From positions 7,186,114 to 7,250,113 of the forward strand of contig OY482862.1 in the NCBI GenBank assembly GCA_960531495.1: a stretch of 64,000 nucleotides of DNA, in the 5' to 3' direction. Source of the DNA: Zeus faber (lineage: Eukaryota; Chordata; Actinopteri; Zeiformes; Zeidae). The translations under genes and the position numbers were made by a program. Positions 12,241 to 45,413 of this stretch are shown here, one piece after another; position 1 is the first letter of the stretch; every line of letters starts with the position of its first letter. The notes beneath the pieces are model-generated. The model was not told the DNA's origin. It was given only the letters and a program-made list of their open reading frames with translations, and did no database searches.

Positions 12241-13208
12241 TTTCAAGGTCTTAGGCCGAGAAGCTTGTTACTGGAAATGTGTTGTGGCCCATACCCAGTG
12301 TATTAAGAGAAGAAGAAGGGCAGCCTGATCTTATTGCAGGCTTTGTCCTTGTAAATGTTTTGTTTTGTTTTATTTCATTATTTATTATTGAAAGATATTT
12401 TGTTCTTGGCAAATTATCTCTCATCAGTTTTTGTTGCACTATGCTTGGGGTCAGTTCACTGTCAATTCTGAATTTTTCTTCAAAATGTAAACATGTTAAG
12501 AAGAAAAATGTTAAGCATGAGACTTAAGGTTGTGCTATCCAGCCAATAAGTAAATTACTGATAGTTGATGCTCTATCAGTAGGAAGTTAACTGCAGTGTA
12601 TTTTTACATTTCAAATTGGTTTAATTGTAGCTGTATGTTTATTTTACAAGGCAAAATACAGTTATTAACTTTCAACGAAAGCTTTAACTTCGTGTTTTTT
12701 TTCTTATTGCATTGCAATAGCCTGTTGTAGTAGTAGCCTGATCATATAGGGTTATGGAGGAGAGCATGTCAGGTCTCCATCAAGACTGTTTTCCCTCAAC
12801 TAACGCCGGAGACTGAATGTGAACCAGTCCAGCCTCAATGCATACACCTCGGTAGGGCTCTCTCCTCCCAACATCTGGAGGATTAAGCTGGAAAGGGTTA
12901 TACTGCAGTAGTAAAATCTTTAATAAAAGAAAAGTACCATCAAGGAAGTTTATGAAAAGCACACAATCCAGAAAGGAGAAGGCCTAATGGATCTTAGAAC
13001 AGATCCCTTCAATCTCCCCTTCAACCCCTTCCCTCTCAGATTCTGCAATCTGGACAAAGGTTGAAGTCATTACCTTTTAAAAGTGACAGTTCCCCAAACA
13101 GCTAATAGACTCATTATATTCTATTATATTACTTTTAAAGTTCATGAAACCAAGGATGCAGGTCAGATCTGAGGTGACTTTCATTAAAATAAAATTAGAT
13201 TGTTAGAT
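12241..13208. other. Intergenic, nothing recognised
   Basis: AT-rich DNA without a supported gene. It may include the unrecognised 3' end of the hAT relic. Confidence 0.35.
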
Positions 13209-13214
13209 GGATAA

Positions 13215-13279
<65 letters not shown>

Positions 13280-13284
13280 TAGAC

Positions 13285-13358
<74 letters not shown>
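13209..13358 (+). repeat. Compound (GACA)n-(GATA)n microsatellite
   Basis: About 17 GACA units (13213-13280) pass through one mixed unit into about 18 GATA units (to 13358). The sharp switch indicates two tract expansions side by side. The Ser-Ile-Tyr-Leu and Ser-Val-Cys-Leu translations are artefacts. Confidence 0.95.
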
Positions 13359-13359
<1 letters not shown>

Positions 13360-13563
13360 AATAATGTGTCCTTGTTAATAATTTTACATAATTTGACCAC
13401 CATTCTACATTCAGGACTTTCATGTAACTTACATTTTGTTTTGCTTTTCTTTTCTCTTTTATTGACTTTTCTGTTTTGCAAATCAGAAATGTTGTAGTTG
13501 GCCTATACCTTAATGGAGGTGCCCATGCTGTTTTGGTTCTCTCTATCTCTTGAAAAATAGACT

Positions 13564-14446
13564 TATACGCTGATCACCCACAATATTAAATGCACCTCTA
13601 ATAACCACATATATTGTGTAGCTTCCCCTCGTGCCACCAAAACAGCTTGGACCCATTGAGGCATGGACTCCACAAGACCTCTGAAGGTGCCCATGTGGCA
13701 CCAAGACGTTAGCAGCAGATCTTTCAAGTCCTGTAAGTTTTGAGGTGGGGCCCCCATGTATCAGGCTTGTTGTTCCAGCACATCCCACAGATGCTCGATT
13801 GGATCAGACCCTATCCCCGGCCATCCACATGATGGAGAAGAAAACGTGATTCATCAGACGAGGCCACCTTCTTCCATTGCTGCATGGTCCAGTTCTGACA
13901 CTCACGTGCCCATTGTAGGAGCTTTTGGCGTTGGAAGGGGCATGGGCACTCTGAAAGGTCTGCGGCTACACAGCCGCAACACACACTGTGTGTTCTAACA
14001 CCTTTCTATCATAGCAGCATTAACTTTTTCAGCAATTTGTGCTACAGTAACTCTTCTGTGGGATCGGACTAGACGGGCTAGACTTTGATCCCCACATGCA
14101 TCAATGAGCCTTGGGTGTCCATGACCCTGTGACGGGTTCCGCAGTTGTCCTTCCTTGGACCACTTTTGGTGGGTACTAACCACTGCATACTGGGATCACC
14201 CCACAAGACCTGCCATTTTGGAGAAGCTCTGACCCAGTCGTCTAGCCATCGCAATTTGGTCCTTGTCAAAGTAGCTCAGATCCTTATGCTTTCCCATTTT
14301 TCCTGCTTCTAACACATCAACTTCAAGAACTGACTGTTCACTTGCTGCCAAATATATCCCACCCCTTGACAGGTGCCATTGGAACAATATGATCAATGTT
14401 ATTCACCTAACCTTTCAGTGGTTTGAACGTTGTGTCTGATTGGTGT
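13564..14446 (-). mobile_element. Tc1-like (Tc1/mariner) transposon relic
   Basis: Terminal sequences match the teleost Tc1-like form: CTGATCACCCACAATATTAA on the left and, inverted on the right, ATCAGACACAACGTTCAAAC followed by a GGTTAGGTGAATAACATTGAT block. Between them is a frameshifted, internally deleted transposase on the minus strand. About 0.88 kb remain of an element usually near 1.2-1.6 kb. Confidence 0.85.
13620..14385 (-). pseudogene. Tc1-like transposase pseudogene
   Basis: Read on the minus strand from about 14310: [25 protein letters not shown] (helix-turn-helix start), then a frameshift into QGHGHPRLIDACGDQSLARLVRS and RRVTVAQIAEKVNAA, then SSDESRFLLHHVDG (the first part of the DDE core), then PPQNLQDLKDLLLTSW and FRGLVESMPQWVQAVL. 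The stretch between the first catalytic D region and the C-terminus, including the HLWDVL-type segment, is deleted, and several stops are present. Non-functional. Confidence 0.85.
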
Positions 14447-15059
14447 GAGTCTCAACAAACCCCTGCTGGTTAACTCAAAGGGTTAATAATAATAGAAAAT
14501 AATTGAATAATAACAAATGATGTCACCGTTGTGACAAAAACAGACACTCAGCAAAATTGGGCATTATAATGAGTATTTTGACTGGGCATAGGCGCTTAAT
14601 TTGGCAAAATGTGTTTGCAGATATATGTAACAGATAGCAGATAATTGTATATTCTCTTGATGCACAGTAACATATAGCTGTGAACTGGAGCTGTCACAAT
14701 CCATATTGAAGGGGAATTCTAAACCAATGTTAGAAATGTTGCAATTACCAAAATGTGAGTTAGGTGCATTTCCATAAAAAACATTTGAATTACATGTTTT
14801 ATCTTACAAAGTTCAATGTCATTAAATGGCTCTTCTGCAACTGGTAGACATGTGTTATTACGGGCTAAAGACTAAAGCTTAGTTAACTGTCACCTAAAAT
14901 GTTATGCTCGTAAGAAAATGAATACAAATCAGAAAGAAATAAAAACATATACTACTAATAATAATAATTATTATTATTATAACGATAATACTATATTTAA
15001 TCGATCATATTTAATACAAACAAAACATTCATCCTCAGGTCAATTTTTTAAAAAGATGG
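14447..15059. other. AT-rich upstream DNA
   Basis: Very AT-rich, with short ATT/TTA arrays at about 14958-14985 and 15095-15110. No gene or repeat end is recognised. It immediately precedes the candidate promoter. Confidence 0.4.
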
Positions 15060-15241
15060 ATTCATAGTATATATTTTTTTACATTGATTTTGTATTATTA
15101 TTATTATTGCTATTGCATATTAGGCTCCTCCCACCTTGGTGACGTCCGAGCGCCTGTGTGGCTCCAGCAGCGGCAGCGGACTCGGGCTCCTACTCAACTG
15201 GCATCCGCTCCGCGGCGCACGCACAGCGGCTCGGTTTCACG
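15060..15241 (+). promoter_or_regulatory. sh3bp4: Candidate sh3bp4 promoter and 5' non-coding exon 1
   Basis: An abrupt switch from very AT-rich DNA to a CpG-rich block occurs at about 15121. The block holds a CRE-like TGACGTCC (about 15140-15147), CTCCTCCC pyrimidine-rich boxes and many CpGs. It ends in CACG|GTAAGT, a near-perfect splice donor at 15241/15242. The next good acceptor in the right place is at 25575, just ahead of the sh3bp4 start-codon exon, giving a 10.3 kb 5' UTR intron. Mammalian SH3BP4 also has non-coding first exons. The transcription start is not defined by sequence, and the link to sh3bp4 is inferred from strand, order and splice signals. Confidence 0.6.
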
Positions 15242-15640
15242 GTAAGTTGCCTCGTCCTCCATTTAATCTCCAGCTTTTCCTCCTGAATGTAGTCGAACTA
15301 AACACCTTTTTTTTTTTTTCTTTCTCTCTTTAAAACCGTAGCAGTCTGGCTTTTGTTTTTTTGTTTTTTTTTAATCTGGACGTGCACCTGGGGAAGTGTG
15401 CGGGTTTCTCTCCCGTTTGGATCCCGAGGGCTGAAACTTTTCTTCTCGGGAAAGCGACGGGAGCGACACGCACCGTGTCGTACCATAGTGCTTATGAAGG
15501 ATACATTTCAGGTTCTCATTTCTTTTTCTCCCCTTTTCTGGCTGTCTTTTTCCCTTTCCTCACTCCTCAGCTCGGTATGCGCCTTTGTCAGAAATTGAAC
15601 CCCCCCCCCCCCCCCCCTCCCCCCTCCCTTCCTCTGGTTC
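15242..15640 (+). other. CpG-rich start of intron 1 with poly-C tract
   Basis: The GC-rich, CpG-containing composition continues past the donor to about 15490, then a long C-run with few interruptions covers about 15600-15632. The segment has no supported coding potential. It is probably the downstream half of the promoter CpG island. Confidence 0.4.
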
Positions 15641-17488
15641 CTAAAGTTTTAAGGATAAATTGTCCAAATGTTGTTTATGCGTGAATCCAAAACTAGGACT
15701 GGTGACGTCACGCAGTAACATTCTGCCTGCGTCAGCCGTTCGTTCAAGTAATGTAATCAAAAGTCGTTTTGGTGGTACTGTTCTCGTTGCCATGGCATCA
15801 AAAAAAAAATAATTTACTCTTTCCACCCCTCCACCACACTGACCTGTGAATTATTTTAATAAAAGTAAATATTTTTATATATATTTATACATATATATTT
15901 TTTTTACATTTGAATTCGCATTTCATTTCGATATCTACATCGATATCGATCCATATCTCTATATGGTGGTTACAGACTGATGGATAGAGGTTAGCGATAA
16001 ATGGCCGAATGGGCTTAATATTTTGAGGGATGACTATCGGTCATTTCATGGAAATTATATTTAATATCCAATAACTAACTATAACAGCTAAAAAAGTATT
16101 TTGGGGCTGTCAAGATCATGAAATTTCAGTTGACGTTTAATTGTAATACAATACAATAATAACGATTCATTGTCTATTTTTGTTCTTTTTATGTCAATAT
16201 CGAAGTATAATCGTATAACAGTGTAATAATATAACTCTTGAAGAACAGCAGTCTATTGGCATTGTATATTGGAACATTGTAAGACATTCTCCTAATCCCA
16301 CGATTTTACAAAATGATCGCGATCTTCTCAAATTAATACGTAATAATTGTGACCGCTCTATTTACCTTTAATATAACCTTGAAGACAACATTCAGCTATA
16401 TCACAATATTACGATAAACTAAATCCCAGACAATATCTTCTCTGATATCGCGATATTGATATTATATCGATAGATCGCTTACTCATAGCAGATCATCAAG
16501 ACCAAGAGTCCAGCTGAAGTTTAACAGATTGAACTATCTGGTTCTGTACAATATGATGTTGAACCAAAATTAGTTGTTCCCCCAAAAAACTCCCTCAAAT
16601 GTTTTTGAACCTCATATGATTGGGTTTGAGTTAGTTGTCATTAATTGAGACAAAATATGTCTATCATGATATGAGGGTATATGCCACCAAAAGACAATAA
16701 TTATATAATTGAAAACAAACATGGTTTGCCAAGTATGTATCTCAGTTGTAGTTCCCTGGTTGTATTATATAAATATATATTGAAACGGTAAATGTTAAAC
16801 ATTAACTTTTCTTTTTTACTCAAGTGTCAGAGTTTGGCGTAAGGTGATGTGTTTGCTTGTTAGGTGGCACATCGGCTTTCTGGCTGCTTCTGTACGAGAG
16901 GAATATGTGTGCAGCTCAACATGGATCATCGATCTATTTGCAGATTTTGACACTTGACTTAATTTCAGGTAACTAAACATTGAATAACAACCCGCAGGCC
17001 CGCTGAGTTTCACCTCGAAACGCGGGAGTCGTTCTCGAGGGCACACTATGCTCTTTAAACATCCCAGATGGATTCAACAGTGTCTTCAACAATGCGGCCA
17101 GGCGTAGTGAGGCAGACAAGTAATAACTGGTACGTGGGGGGCTATTTTTCCTTCCTGAATAATCCATATCAGAAAGTAATTTGACATCCAGATGGCCTAG
17201 ATTGATAGGATGACTGAAGTGAGGGTGAACTGATGTGGCATCTGCAATATATATATTTATATATATTTATATATATACAGTATATATATATATATCTATA
17301 TCTATATATCTACACTTTATACATTCACTCTTACAGGTACACCCAACCACCCTGATACACACTCACACATACCACCACCACCATTGCGTCTTTCTTGAGA
17401 GCCCAATCTTGGGTTACAGCTGGACTTCAATAGGCTTCATTGTCTGAGCGAATGTGCATGTGATTCCTGATAAGCCAACCCCAGCCCC
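15641..17488. other. sh3bp4 intron 1, first part
   Basis: AT-rich intron with TA-type tracts near 15870-15905 and 17250-17312. The segment 15940-16470 is rich in ATCGAT/GATATCG motifs and may be a decayed repeat beginning GGGCTGTCAAGATC at 16105. No exon is supported. Confidence 0.4.
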
Positions 17489-21636
<4,148 letters not shown>

Positions 21637-21816
21637 TGTGGTGGACAAAGGGGCGTGGTCAAGCACCGGCTGCGGACGACAGCACGGTTCGAATCGGTCC
21701 AATCCGCGGCGTGTGGGCGCAGATTGGGCCGATTCGAGGCAGCTTGGTGGATGGGGGAAAAGGGAACCGTGCTGTTGACCACAGCTGGTGCTTGACCACG
21801 CCCTTTGTCCACCACA
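21637..21816. mobile_element. Palindromic MITE (TGTGGTGGACAAAGG ends) with GACAT duplication
   Basis: 180 bp. The left arm starts TGTGGTGGACAAAGGGG and the right arm is its complement apart from one G, for about 30 bp. Perfect 5-bp direct repeats GACAT flank it (21632-21636 and 21817-21821). The central part is also quasi-palindromic (CGGTTCGAATCGG / CCGATTCG), so the single strand would fold completely. The end sequence is shared with 53664 (inverted) and 5014. Confidence 0.75.
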
Positions 21817-23040
21817 GACATGTTGAGGGGGAGCCTTGTTGACAGCTACTTCATTATTATTTATTATACTTTATTATTAGGACCCCATTTCGACTCATTT
21901 ACATTATCGAAGATTTATTGTGGCAAATATTTTTCCTCAGATTTACATGCCGGGAGTCCTCCACCCCGGCATTGTTTTTCTTTTAAGATCTGCAATAGCG
22001 GAGGTAAAATGCTTCAGGGTGGTCACAGGGAAGTGGAGGAGAAGAAGGAAAAGAAGGCGGAGAAGAAGTTTGGATAGATGCTGAGGACCACCCAGGCTTT
22101 GTCTCCGGGGTGGACGGACGCAGGGTCCGCTGGCCGTGAGTCACGCTCCCCCCCTGCCAGGCCGTGCTTCAAAGGCACGAGGGCCAGGCGTTGTCCCGTG
22201 AGGACAGTAAAGGCTGACATCTGCTCTCTGGCAAGACTGACATCATTCATTCATTCATTTGAATGGTAGTACGCGTTCTGTCACAGTCTATAGTAAGTAA
22301 ATAGATTCACCGGCTTTGTTTTTACTTCACGAGTGCAGTGCCCGTTCAAAACATGCCTGTCCGGGAAAGTCGCAGCGACTCACTTTCACGGGAAGCCTTG
22401 TCCCCCATTGACTCACTGTTTCTCATGGGAAGGCCCCCCCCCCCCACTCCTCCATTATCCGGTAATTGCTGGTTTTTCGACTGGGAAAATCTGTCATAAT
22501 GTCCGGTGAAAAAATAATTCCCTCTAAGCACAATTTGAATAAGTGCTGGGTGGATTAATTTGATTAAAAAAAAGTCTGCAGATCTGTTAATTTTCGAGCT
22601 TGGCAAGTTGCAACGGTAAAGCCAATCAGTTTGGGCGACCTAATGCTGAGCTGAAAGCTTCACGTCTGAACAATCACATTTGTCGATATAGAACTATGCC
22701 CCACCCCCTCCCTCGTGGACAGGTTGCACTTGTGAACACAGTAGACACACAGTACACACGGAGCATAGAACTCCGCAGCGTCTAGAACTCTGGGGAGAAA
22801 CAAAAAGATGATGTATCTATGACAACAGAGACACATAAATCGATAGTTTGGCCTTTTTTTTTGGATATTAAAGTTTCGACCTCAAGCAGACGGTAAATAT
22901 TAATTGTGTAAAATATGAGATCCCTTTCTTCAGAGTGAGATGTAAAGAGTGATTGCGCCACCAAACCCCTTTCTTATTTGGCAGTGCTAGTCCCCGCCAT
23001 CCCCCGCCCAAATTGTACTCGATTCCCCAATGGCCGAGTC
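21817..23040. other. sh3bp4 intron 1, nothing recognised
   Basis: Mixed DNA with GC-rich patches at 22090-22230 and a C-run at 22436-22446. No exon is supported. Confidence 0.35.
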
Positions 23041-23450
23041 CAGTGTTTCGCAAAGTGTGGGCCGTGAACTCCTGGTGGGCCGTGGAGGTACTGCAGGTGC
23101 GAGAGGTCATTAATAATAAACAAATAAAACGTTTTTAATTTTAAATGTTGTAATTAAGTTGGAAATGATCATAAATTATGTATGATTAAATATTTACATT
23201 TAAAAATGTAATCAGAACTAATAAAACAAAGCCATGGGATTTAAATTACGTATTATTCTTCATTTATCTGACATATTTTTGATCCGGATCGTATCTTTTA
23301 TCTTGTCATTGGCAGGGAATCAGGTGATTTCAGGGAAATAAAAGGTCAAGGAATTCTGGGAAATGGAAAATTTATAGGGAAATAATTGATAATGGTGCGA
23401 TTAAAGGTTTGGGTGGGCCACAGAAGACTGTCAGATTTCAAATTGGGCCG
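23041..23450 (+). mobile_element. hAT (Charlie-like) terminal fragment
   Basis: Begins CAGTGTTTCGCAAAGTGTGG and continues GGGCCGTGAACTCCTGGTGG, the classic start of vertebrate hAT-Charlie-type elements. A second GGGCC-bearing piece at 23415-23455 (GGTGGGCCACAGAAGACTG, GGGCCGTGGCATTC) may be its other side. No coding sequence; the right boundary is approximate. Confidence 0.55.
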
Positions 23451-24811
23451 TGGCATTCTAACGAGAATGGCTGCCCTAGTAGAACTGTGTCAGTACTCGA
23501 CTCTCGATCAAAACCCTTCTATCCATGTATGCAATTCCTCTCCTTCGAGTTTTTACGCCATCATGAATTATGGATCACAAGCCGGCGTCGTGGTAAATAG
23601 CGGGAGTCTTCACCAAACCAGCGTGCTCCACTGACCCACATGTGCATTTCGCAATATGGCCCCTTCAACCCTCTTTTGTAGTCATCTTCCATTTACATCG
23701 ACGCAGCGGCACTATCTATGTGTGGAAAATGCATGAAAAGGCTTCTCCCCACCAATGGGGAGTTCATGTGTAACTGTGGCATAGTCTGGGAATTTGTGTC
23801 CAAATGCAACGTTAATCTTCAAGCTGACACTTTTCCACAAGGCGTGGAAAGTGTTTACGACCTTCTGTTTATGTGAGGACTTGACAGACCTCGTGAAGTC
23901 AGACTAGCACTTTGTGTTGCAGCTGGAATTCACCTCAAATCCAAGTGCAAAGTTAAAGCCCCTCTTGGAATTTATGCCCCTAGACCGTTCATTACATTTT
24001 TTCCCATTCCAGTCACAACTTGTCTTTGTAATGTAGCCAAGGCATTGTTTTCCTGGTTGTGGGTTGCAGCTTGGCGATTTATGCCCTCATTTGCGTAGAG
24101 TTAACTCTGCCTCAACTTTGGGGTGTGCTCTGTGCTTGGGACAATGGGAGGCTGGGTGGGAAAGTCATTGAATTCAGTATCGGTAGCTCCAGTGAAATCC
24201 TTCTGAGAATGTTTGAATTTCATTGAATGAACACCGAAAAAATGTCCCCCATACAGTGACAAATCAGAAAGTACAACCTTTTGGCAGATTTACTGTCCAT
24301 TCAAGAATTGTGTCTCTAATTTGTATGTATTTTGTCATCCATACACTCAGAACCCATCTGAATTAATTCTGGGTTAGTTAATTCTATATCACATACATTT
24401 CTTCTGATGAAGAACCACCCTTTGCCTGAAATGATAATATCTCGAGGATTTTAAGGGGAAGAAACTCACTTTTCCAAAATCGAATCTACTTTAAAAGTCA
24501 AATCCTGCCATTATTTATAATGGCCACGAACCAAGTCAGTAATTATCAGCGATTTTTACATTTCTCTCCCTATTTTTAAGAATATTTATCCTGGAAACCA
24601 ATTGCACGGTTTCAGATAGGACCTAATTTGTTGAGAATGTTGGCACATCAATAAGGCGTCTGCACAAAATCCTGCAATAATAAGCTGATTTGTCTTTCAG
24701 CCAAGATATTCTTCCCTTGGTCTGATTTTGAGGGTTCCGCAGATCAGATCTGTAGTCCTTAGAGGGAGCTTTGGGATCAAAGTTACGTAGATGAGTTCCC
24801 TCTCTATAGCA

Positions 24812-24854
<43 letters not shown>

Positions 24855-25575
24855 GCAACTTTTTGCGCACAATGCAGTCACACCCCACTTTCACAGTTTC
24901 CTATGCTGCCCGATTTTGTTGATTCATGACGTTGTTTAAAAAACCGGCTCGCAAGACATGCACAACATGCGCCCTCCTAAATGAGAACATTCCGGAAATG
25001 AGTCTTCAAATACTTCAGCGAAAGTATGACGAATGAGAACCATAATCAGCTTCAACAGCATGAAGAATTTTAAAAAAATGGGGAAGTTGCAATATTTAGC
25101 TCTGTTTTTATTTTCCAAGTTTCCAACAAAAACGATGTTTCATTGATCTTCCTTATATAATATTTAATGGGTTGCATAAAAATGGATTAAACAACATCCT
25201 TGCTCTTGCTCTGCTATTGTCACCATGATTACGACTGAAGAGGTACAGCATGTTTGTACGAGGACAACAAAGCAAAAACATCATCCCACCACCCTGTCAA
25301 GTGCCATTTCTATTCCTTGGCATGATTCCCATTTTTTCTGTTTACACCGTTACTTTTGTTAGATTTATTTGATTTGTTTCTTGGACAGTGCACATTAAGA
25401 AACACACCTTGAATATAATTGACATAAACTGACATTCACAGTTGGCCTTGGATCAGGTTCTATCTTTTTATCTTCAAAAAGAACCAGGGCCTTGCTTAAT
25501 TGGATTCCACAGCAATTAAAGGTTCATTATAACAAGCACTCCCTTTGTTGATCCAATATGTCGCATTTCTTTCAG
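23451..25575. other. sh3bp4 intron 1, last part
   Basis: Largely unique-looking intron DNA with a (CA)n/(CGCA) tract at 24809-24855. It ends in the pyrimidine-rich acceptor TTTCTTTCAG at 25566-25575. Confidence 0.5.
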
Positions 25576-25693
25576 ATACCATGGGAGGCTGTTGACAGCT
25601 GTTGGAGCTGGTGGAGCTGTTGACGCCAAAGGGAACCAAAGGAGAACAGCCTGAGCCGGAGCGGGAGGACAGCGCATGGGAAAAATACCAACA
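25576..25693 (+). promoter_or_regulatory. sh3bp4: sh3bp4 5' UTR part of the start-codon exon, with a 4-codon uORF
   Basis: After the acceptor at 25571-25575 the leader runs 118 bases to the chosen ATG. It contains a short upstream ORF at 25581-25595 (Met-Gly-Gly-Cys-stop; C at -3, G at +4), and an in-frame non-family ATG at 25676. The uORF ends 98 bases before the main start, so re-initiation is plausible; an effect on translation is inference. Confidence 0.6.
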
Positions 25694-42497
<16,804 letters not shown>

Positions 42498-43480
42498 CGC
42501 CGCTCTCGTTGCGATTTCGGCGATTTTACCCGCCGTGCCGGTATTACGTGCGTGCTATCGTTGGGATGCTTCGTTCAAAGCCGTCAGCCGTTGCATTTTT
42601 TTTTTTTTTTTGTTGCTGAAGAGTCTTTTTCGTTTTGCTCTGCCTTCAGCCGCTCACACACGAGGAACTGTTGCCCAACTGCCCATGTGTGTTTGTCCCC
42701 AGCCAGATAACACAGTGCTGTACCTATCGCTCAGTATTCACAAAGACTTTTGTTCTTGTCTCTCATTATATGTATTTTTGTACTCTTAATTATGACACAA
42801 TGGGTTTTTTTTTTTTTTTGTTGTTTTTTTAAAGAAACAAAAACACACACACACATACACACTCTGAACACTTTTGGTTGAGAACTGTGGATCAATGCTT
42901 AAAAACCCAGACACTTTTTCAAAGAAAATACATTCTTCTTCCTCGTTGCGAATGTCCTCGTCACAGTAGCCTTGTAACATGTGTCAAACCAGCTCGCTAT
43001 GTATTTATTTATGCGTCAATTTGAGCGGAAACGTGCTCTTATTGGTCACTGGTTCTTTTTTTGGGGTCGGATATCTGATTACAGTAGACGTTTTCCAAAG
43101 GACTTTTCATCGAAACCCGTACATGACAACTGTATGTTTTTAAAACCGAGCTCTTCGACCCCGTAACAGCCACACACCTGCCTTAGATGCATTTTATTTC
43201 TATTTGTATGTTACTTTTTGGACACATTTGTATCCCAAATTGTCTCCATTTTATTAAATAGGCCTGTATTGTAAAAGAAAGATGGCCCAGTTTAACGTCA
43301 AAGCCACTGTAATACACAGCACCTGTCAAACAATCTGTTGTGTTGCATTCAGTGCTGCCAACCGCATACTGTAATTAGAGGTCCAAACGTGCGTAAAAAA
43401 AAAACATCTTTGGCATCTTTTTTTTTTGTGACTGCATTCATTTGTGGAAACATATAAATAAAATGTTAATATTTGTAAGC
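42498..43480 (+). other. sh3bp4: sh3bp4 3' UTR (predicted extent)
   Basis: Downstream of the stop there is about 0.96 kb of non-coding DNA before a canonical AATAAA at 43457-43462. A variant ATTAAA lies at 43253-43258. An AU-rich element of the TATTTATTTAT type occurs at 43002-43012, and two long T-runs at about 42597-42612 and 42806-42828. The true end could be either signal. Confidence 0.55.
43253..43462 (+). terminator. sh3bp4: Polyadenylation signals for sh3bp4
   Basis: ATTAAA at 43253-43258 and AATAAA at 43457-43462 are the first good hexamers on the sense strand after the stop. The second is canonical and is followed by moderately GT-rich DNA. Use of both would give 3' UTRs of about 0.77 and 0.98 kb. 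Confidence 0.5.
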
Positions 43481-43607
43481 ATAGATTGCACAAAGTTGTC
43501 TTCACTACCGACCACTGTTGAAAAAACAACTCGCACAATATGCTGTATGTGTTTTTATATTGTCTGCTTCACAAAAGTGACATAATATACTGTAATACAT
43601 GTTATTT

Positions 43608-43930
43608 TGAAGGGATACTCATTTTTGGGAAATTTCCACTTTGACTGTCCTAACCAGATCCAGACACGAAGATCAATACCAATTTCATCCCTGTGTGTCC
43701 AGTACAGCCATAGCAACAGGCTCCATGTTAACTGTGTTAACTCAATGCATGGCAGCGGATGGGATCAACTAGCCTAGCTCCCAGTGAAATAGGGGAAATA
43801 CACCTTCCAGCATCTCAAAAGCTGAGTCATTTGAGCGATACGTGTTGCATCTTTATGATGAGTAAAAATAAATAATTGTCGTATAATATATACAAACTGC
43901 ATCTGGTGGTTTGCAGCTACATTTGGAAAC
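43608..43930. mobile_element. Probable DNA-element relic
   Basis: The block GAAGGGATACTCATTTTTGG at the left and GCATCTCAAAAGCTGAGTCA further on resemble a dispersed teleost element as I remember it. Boundaries, class and completeness are uncertain. Confidence 0.3.
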
Positions 43931-44042
43931 AATTTTTGACGCATAGCCGTTTCTCCCGCCACTGGGCACCCAACTGTTGCTGTTGGGTTGCCAGGTCAGT
44001 CAGGTCAGATGAGTTTGGTTGAAGGTAACGTTCCTTATCAGT

Positions 44043-44045
<3 letters not shown>

Positions 44046-44138
<93 letters not shown>
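44046..44138 (+). repeat. (GT)n microsatellite
   Basis: About 46 GT units with one TC interruption at about 44091, followed by a short TA tract at 44148-44160. Confidence 0.96.
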
Positions 44139-44139
<1 letters not shown>

Positions 44140-45413
44140 ATACTGTATATATATATATATTTCAGTTTATACATTGTATATATGTATATATACATGAGTG
44201 AGTGAGTGAGTGAGAGACTCCTGGGCACACTTTGAGAGCAAGTTCAATGTCGGCTTCAAAGAGGCAACTGGAACAGTGGGAAAGATAAAGAGAAAGTAGA
44301 ATTTTGGGGGTGGGTGACCTGCAGCGGCCCGTCTGCCTTATCTCCCCCAGCACCGCCGCCATCGCCCGTAGTCTGAAATCGCAGGCATCAAAGGTTGTCA
44401 CTGTCTGGCGTTTTTTCAATCTCAATTTTTTTCCCTCCCTTTTATCTGTCCACTTTTTTCTTTTAATGGGGGGGCGGGGGTTTGCTTGAAAAAATGTGCG
44501 GACCTTAATTAAATACACAGATAAATGGAGGAAAAAAAACGCAGAAAGGAGTGGAATTAATTACAGCGGGATATAGGCAAACATGCTTCAGATCCCTTGC
44601 CTGGAGTGCTGGTAATGAGCTCCCCCTGGGGCGATGGGGTGGTGGGGTGGTGGGGGCTGGGAAAGCACAACCTGGGAACTTTTTTTTTCCCTTCACCCGC
44701 GAGTGGATTTTAAGGCGTGGATAATCTGTACAAGCAGCGGGGATTCGAGCAGCGCGTTGATATTTTTGCTCAACGAGACAGAGCCATTAGTTCTGACAGA
44801 AAGCTCTTTGATTCACGTTAAAAACCCACCTTCATTCATTATTATGCATCATTTGAGTTTGGCGTCCGGTCGACTATACTTATTCAGCGAGAAATGCTGG
44901 AGCAATGTCCTGGAATTCCCCCCCAGTTGGATCGTTCCAACAGGTGGATGCAGGGGAGGTGGCGGAAGCGTGCAAGCGTGTGGCGCCGTCAAGTTGTCTG
45001 ACAAAACTATCTCCACGAGCTACGCATCATCATCTCTCTCTCTCGTTTGGGCATTTGTTTGTTTTTTCCACCGGCGGCTCTAGTCGGTTTCAAGTCTAAG
45101 TCTAAACAATAGACAATCTAAAACATGTGTAATGGAACCGAGAATTGTACATCATAGATGGAGGCCTGTGTTTATTTTTGATTTTCTTTTGCATTGTAAG
45201 CAGTAGTTTGGGAGTTTGTTTAGCGTAGTCTCTGGTTGGGGTCTCTCTCTCTCTCTCTCTCTGTCTGTCTGACTGAACAATGACATTTCCATAATGGACT
45301 TCTAAATATAGCCATATGTGGTGGCCAGATAAGAGACAGAGAAATCAAAGTTTCCGCAGACGGCGCACAGACAAGAAGCGCACGCTGTGTTTGATTCTTC
45401 AGGCAATCCATTC

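Noticed and set aside
13184-13481. Open frames with Leu-Ser-Ile-Tyr repeats (also 2329-2592 and 49593-49937)
   Set aside because: They are GATA/GACA/CTAT microsatellite translations.
21680-21700. CGGTTCGAATCGG as a tRNA T-arm
   Set aside because: It sits at the centre of a palindromic MITE. No acceptor stem, D-arm or anticodon arm can be fitted around it.
25676-25693. Upstream ATG at 25676 as the sh3bp4 start
   Set aside because: The weaker context and lack of a family counterpart make 25694 the better choice. It is kept as an alternative.
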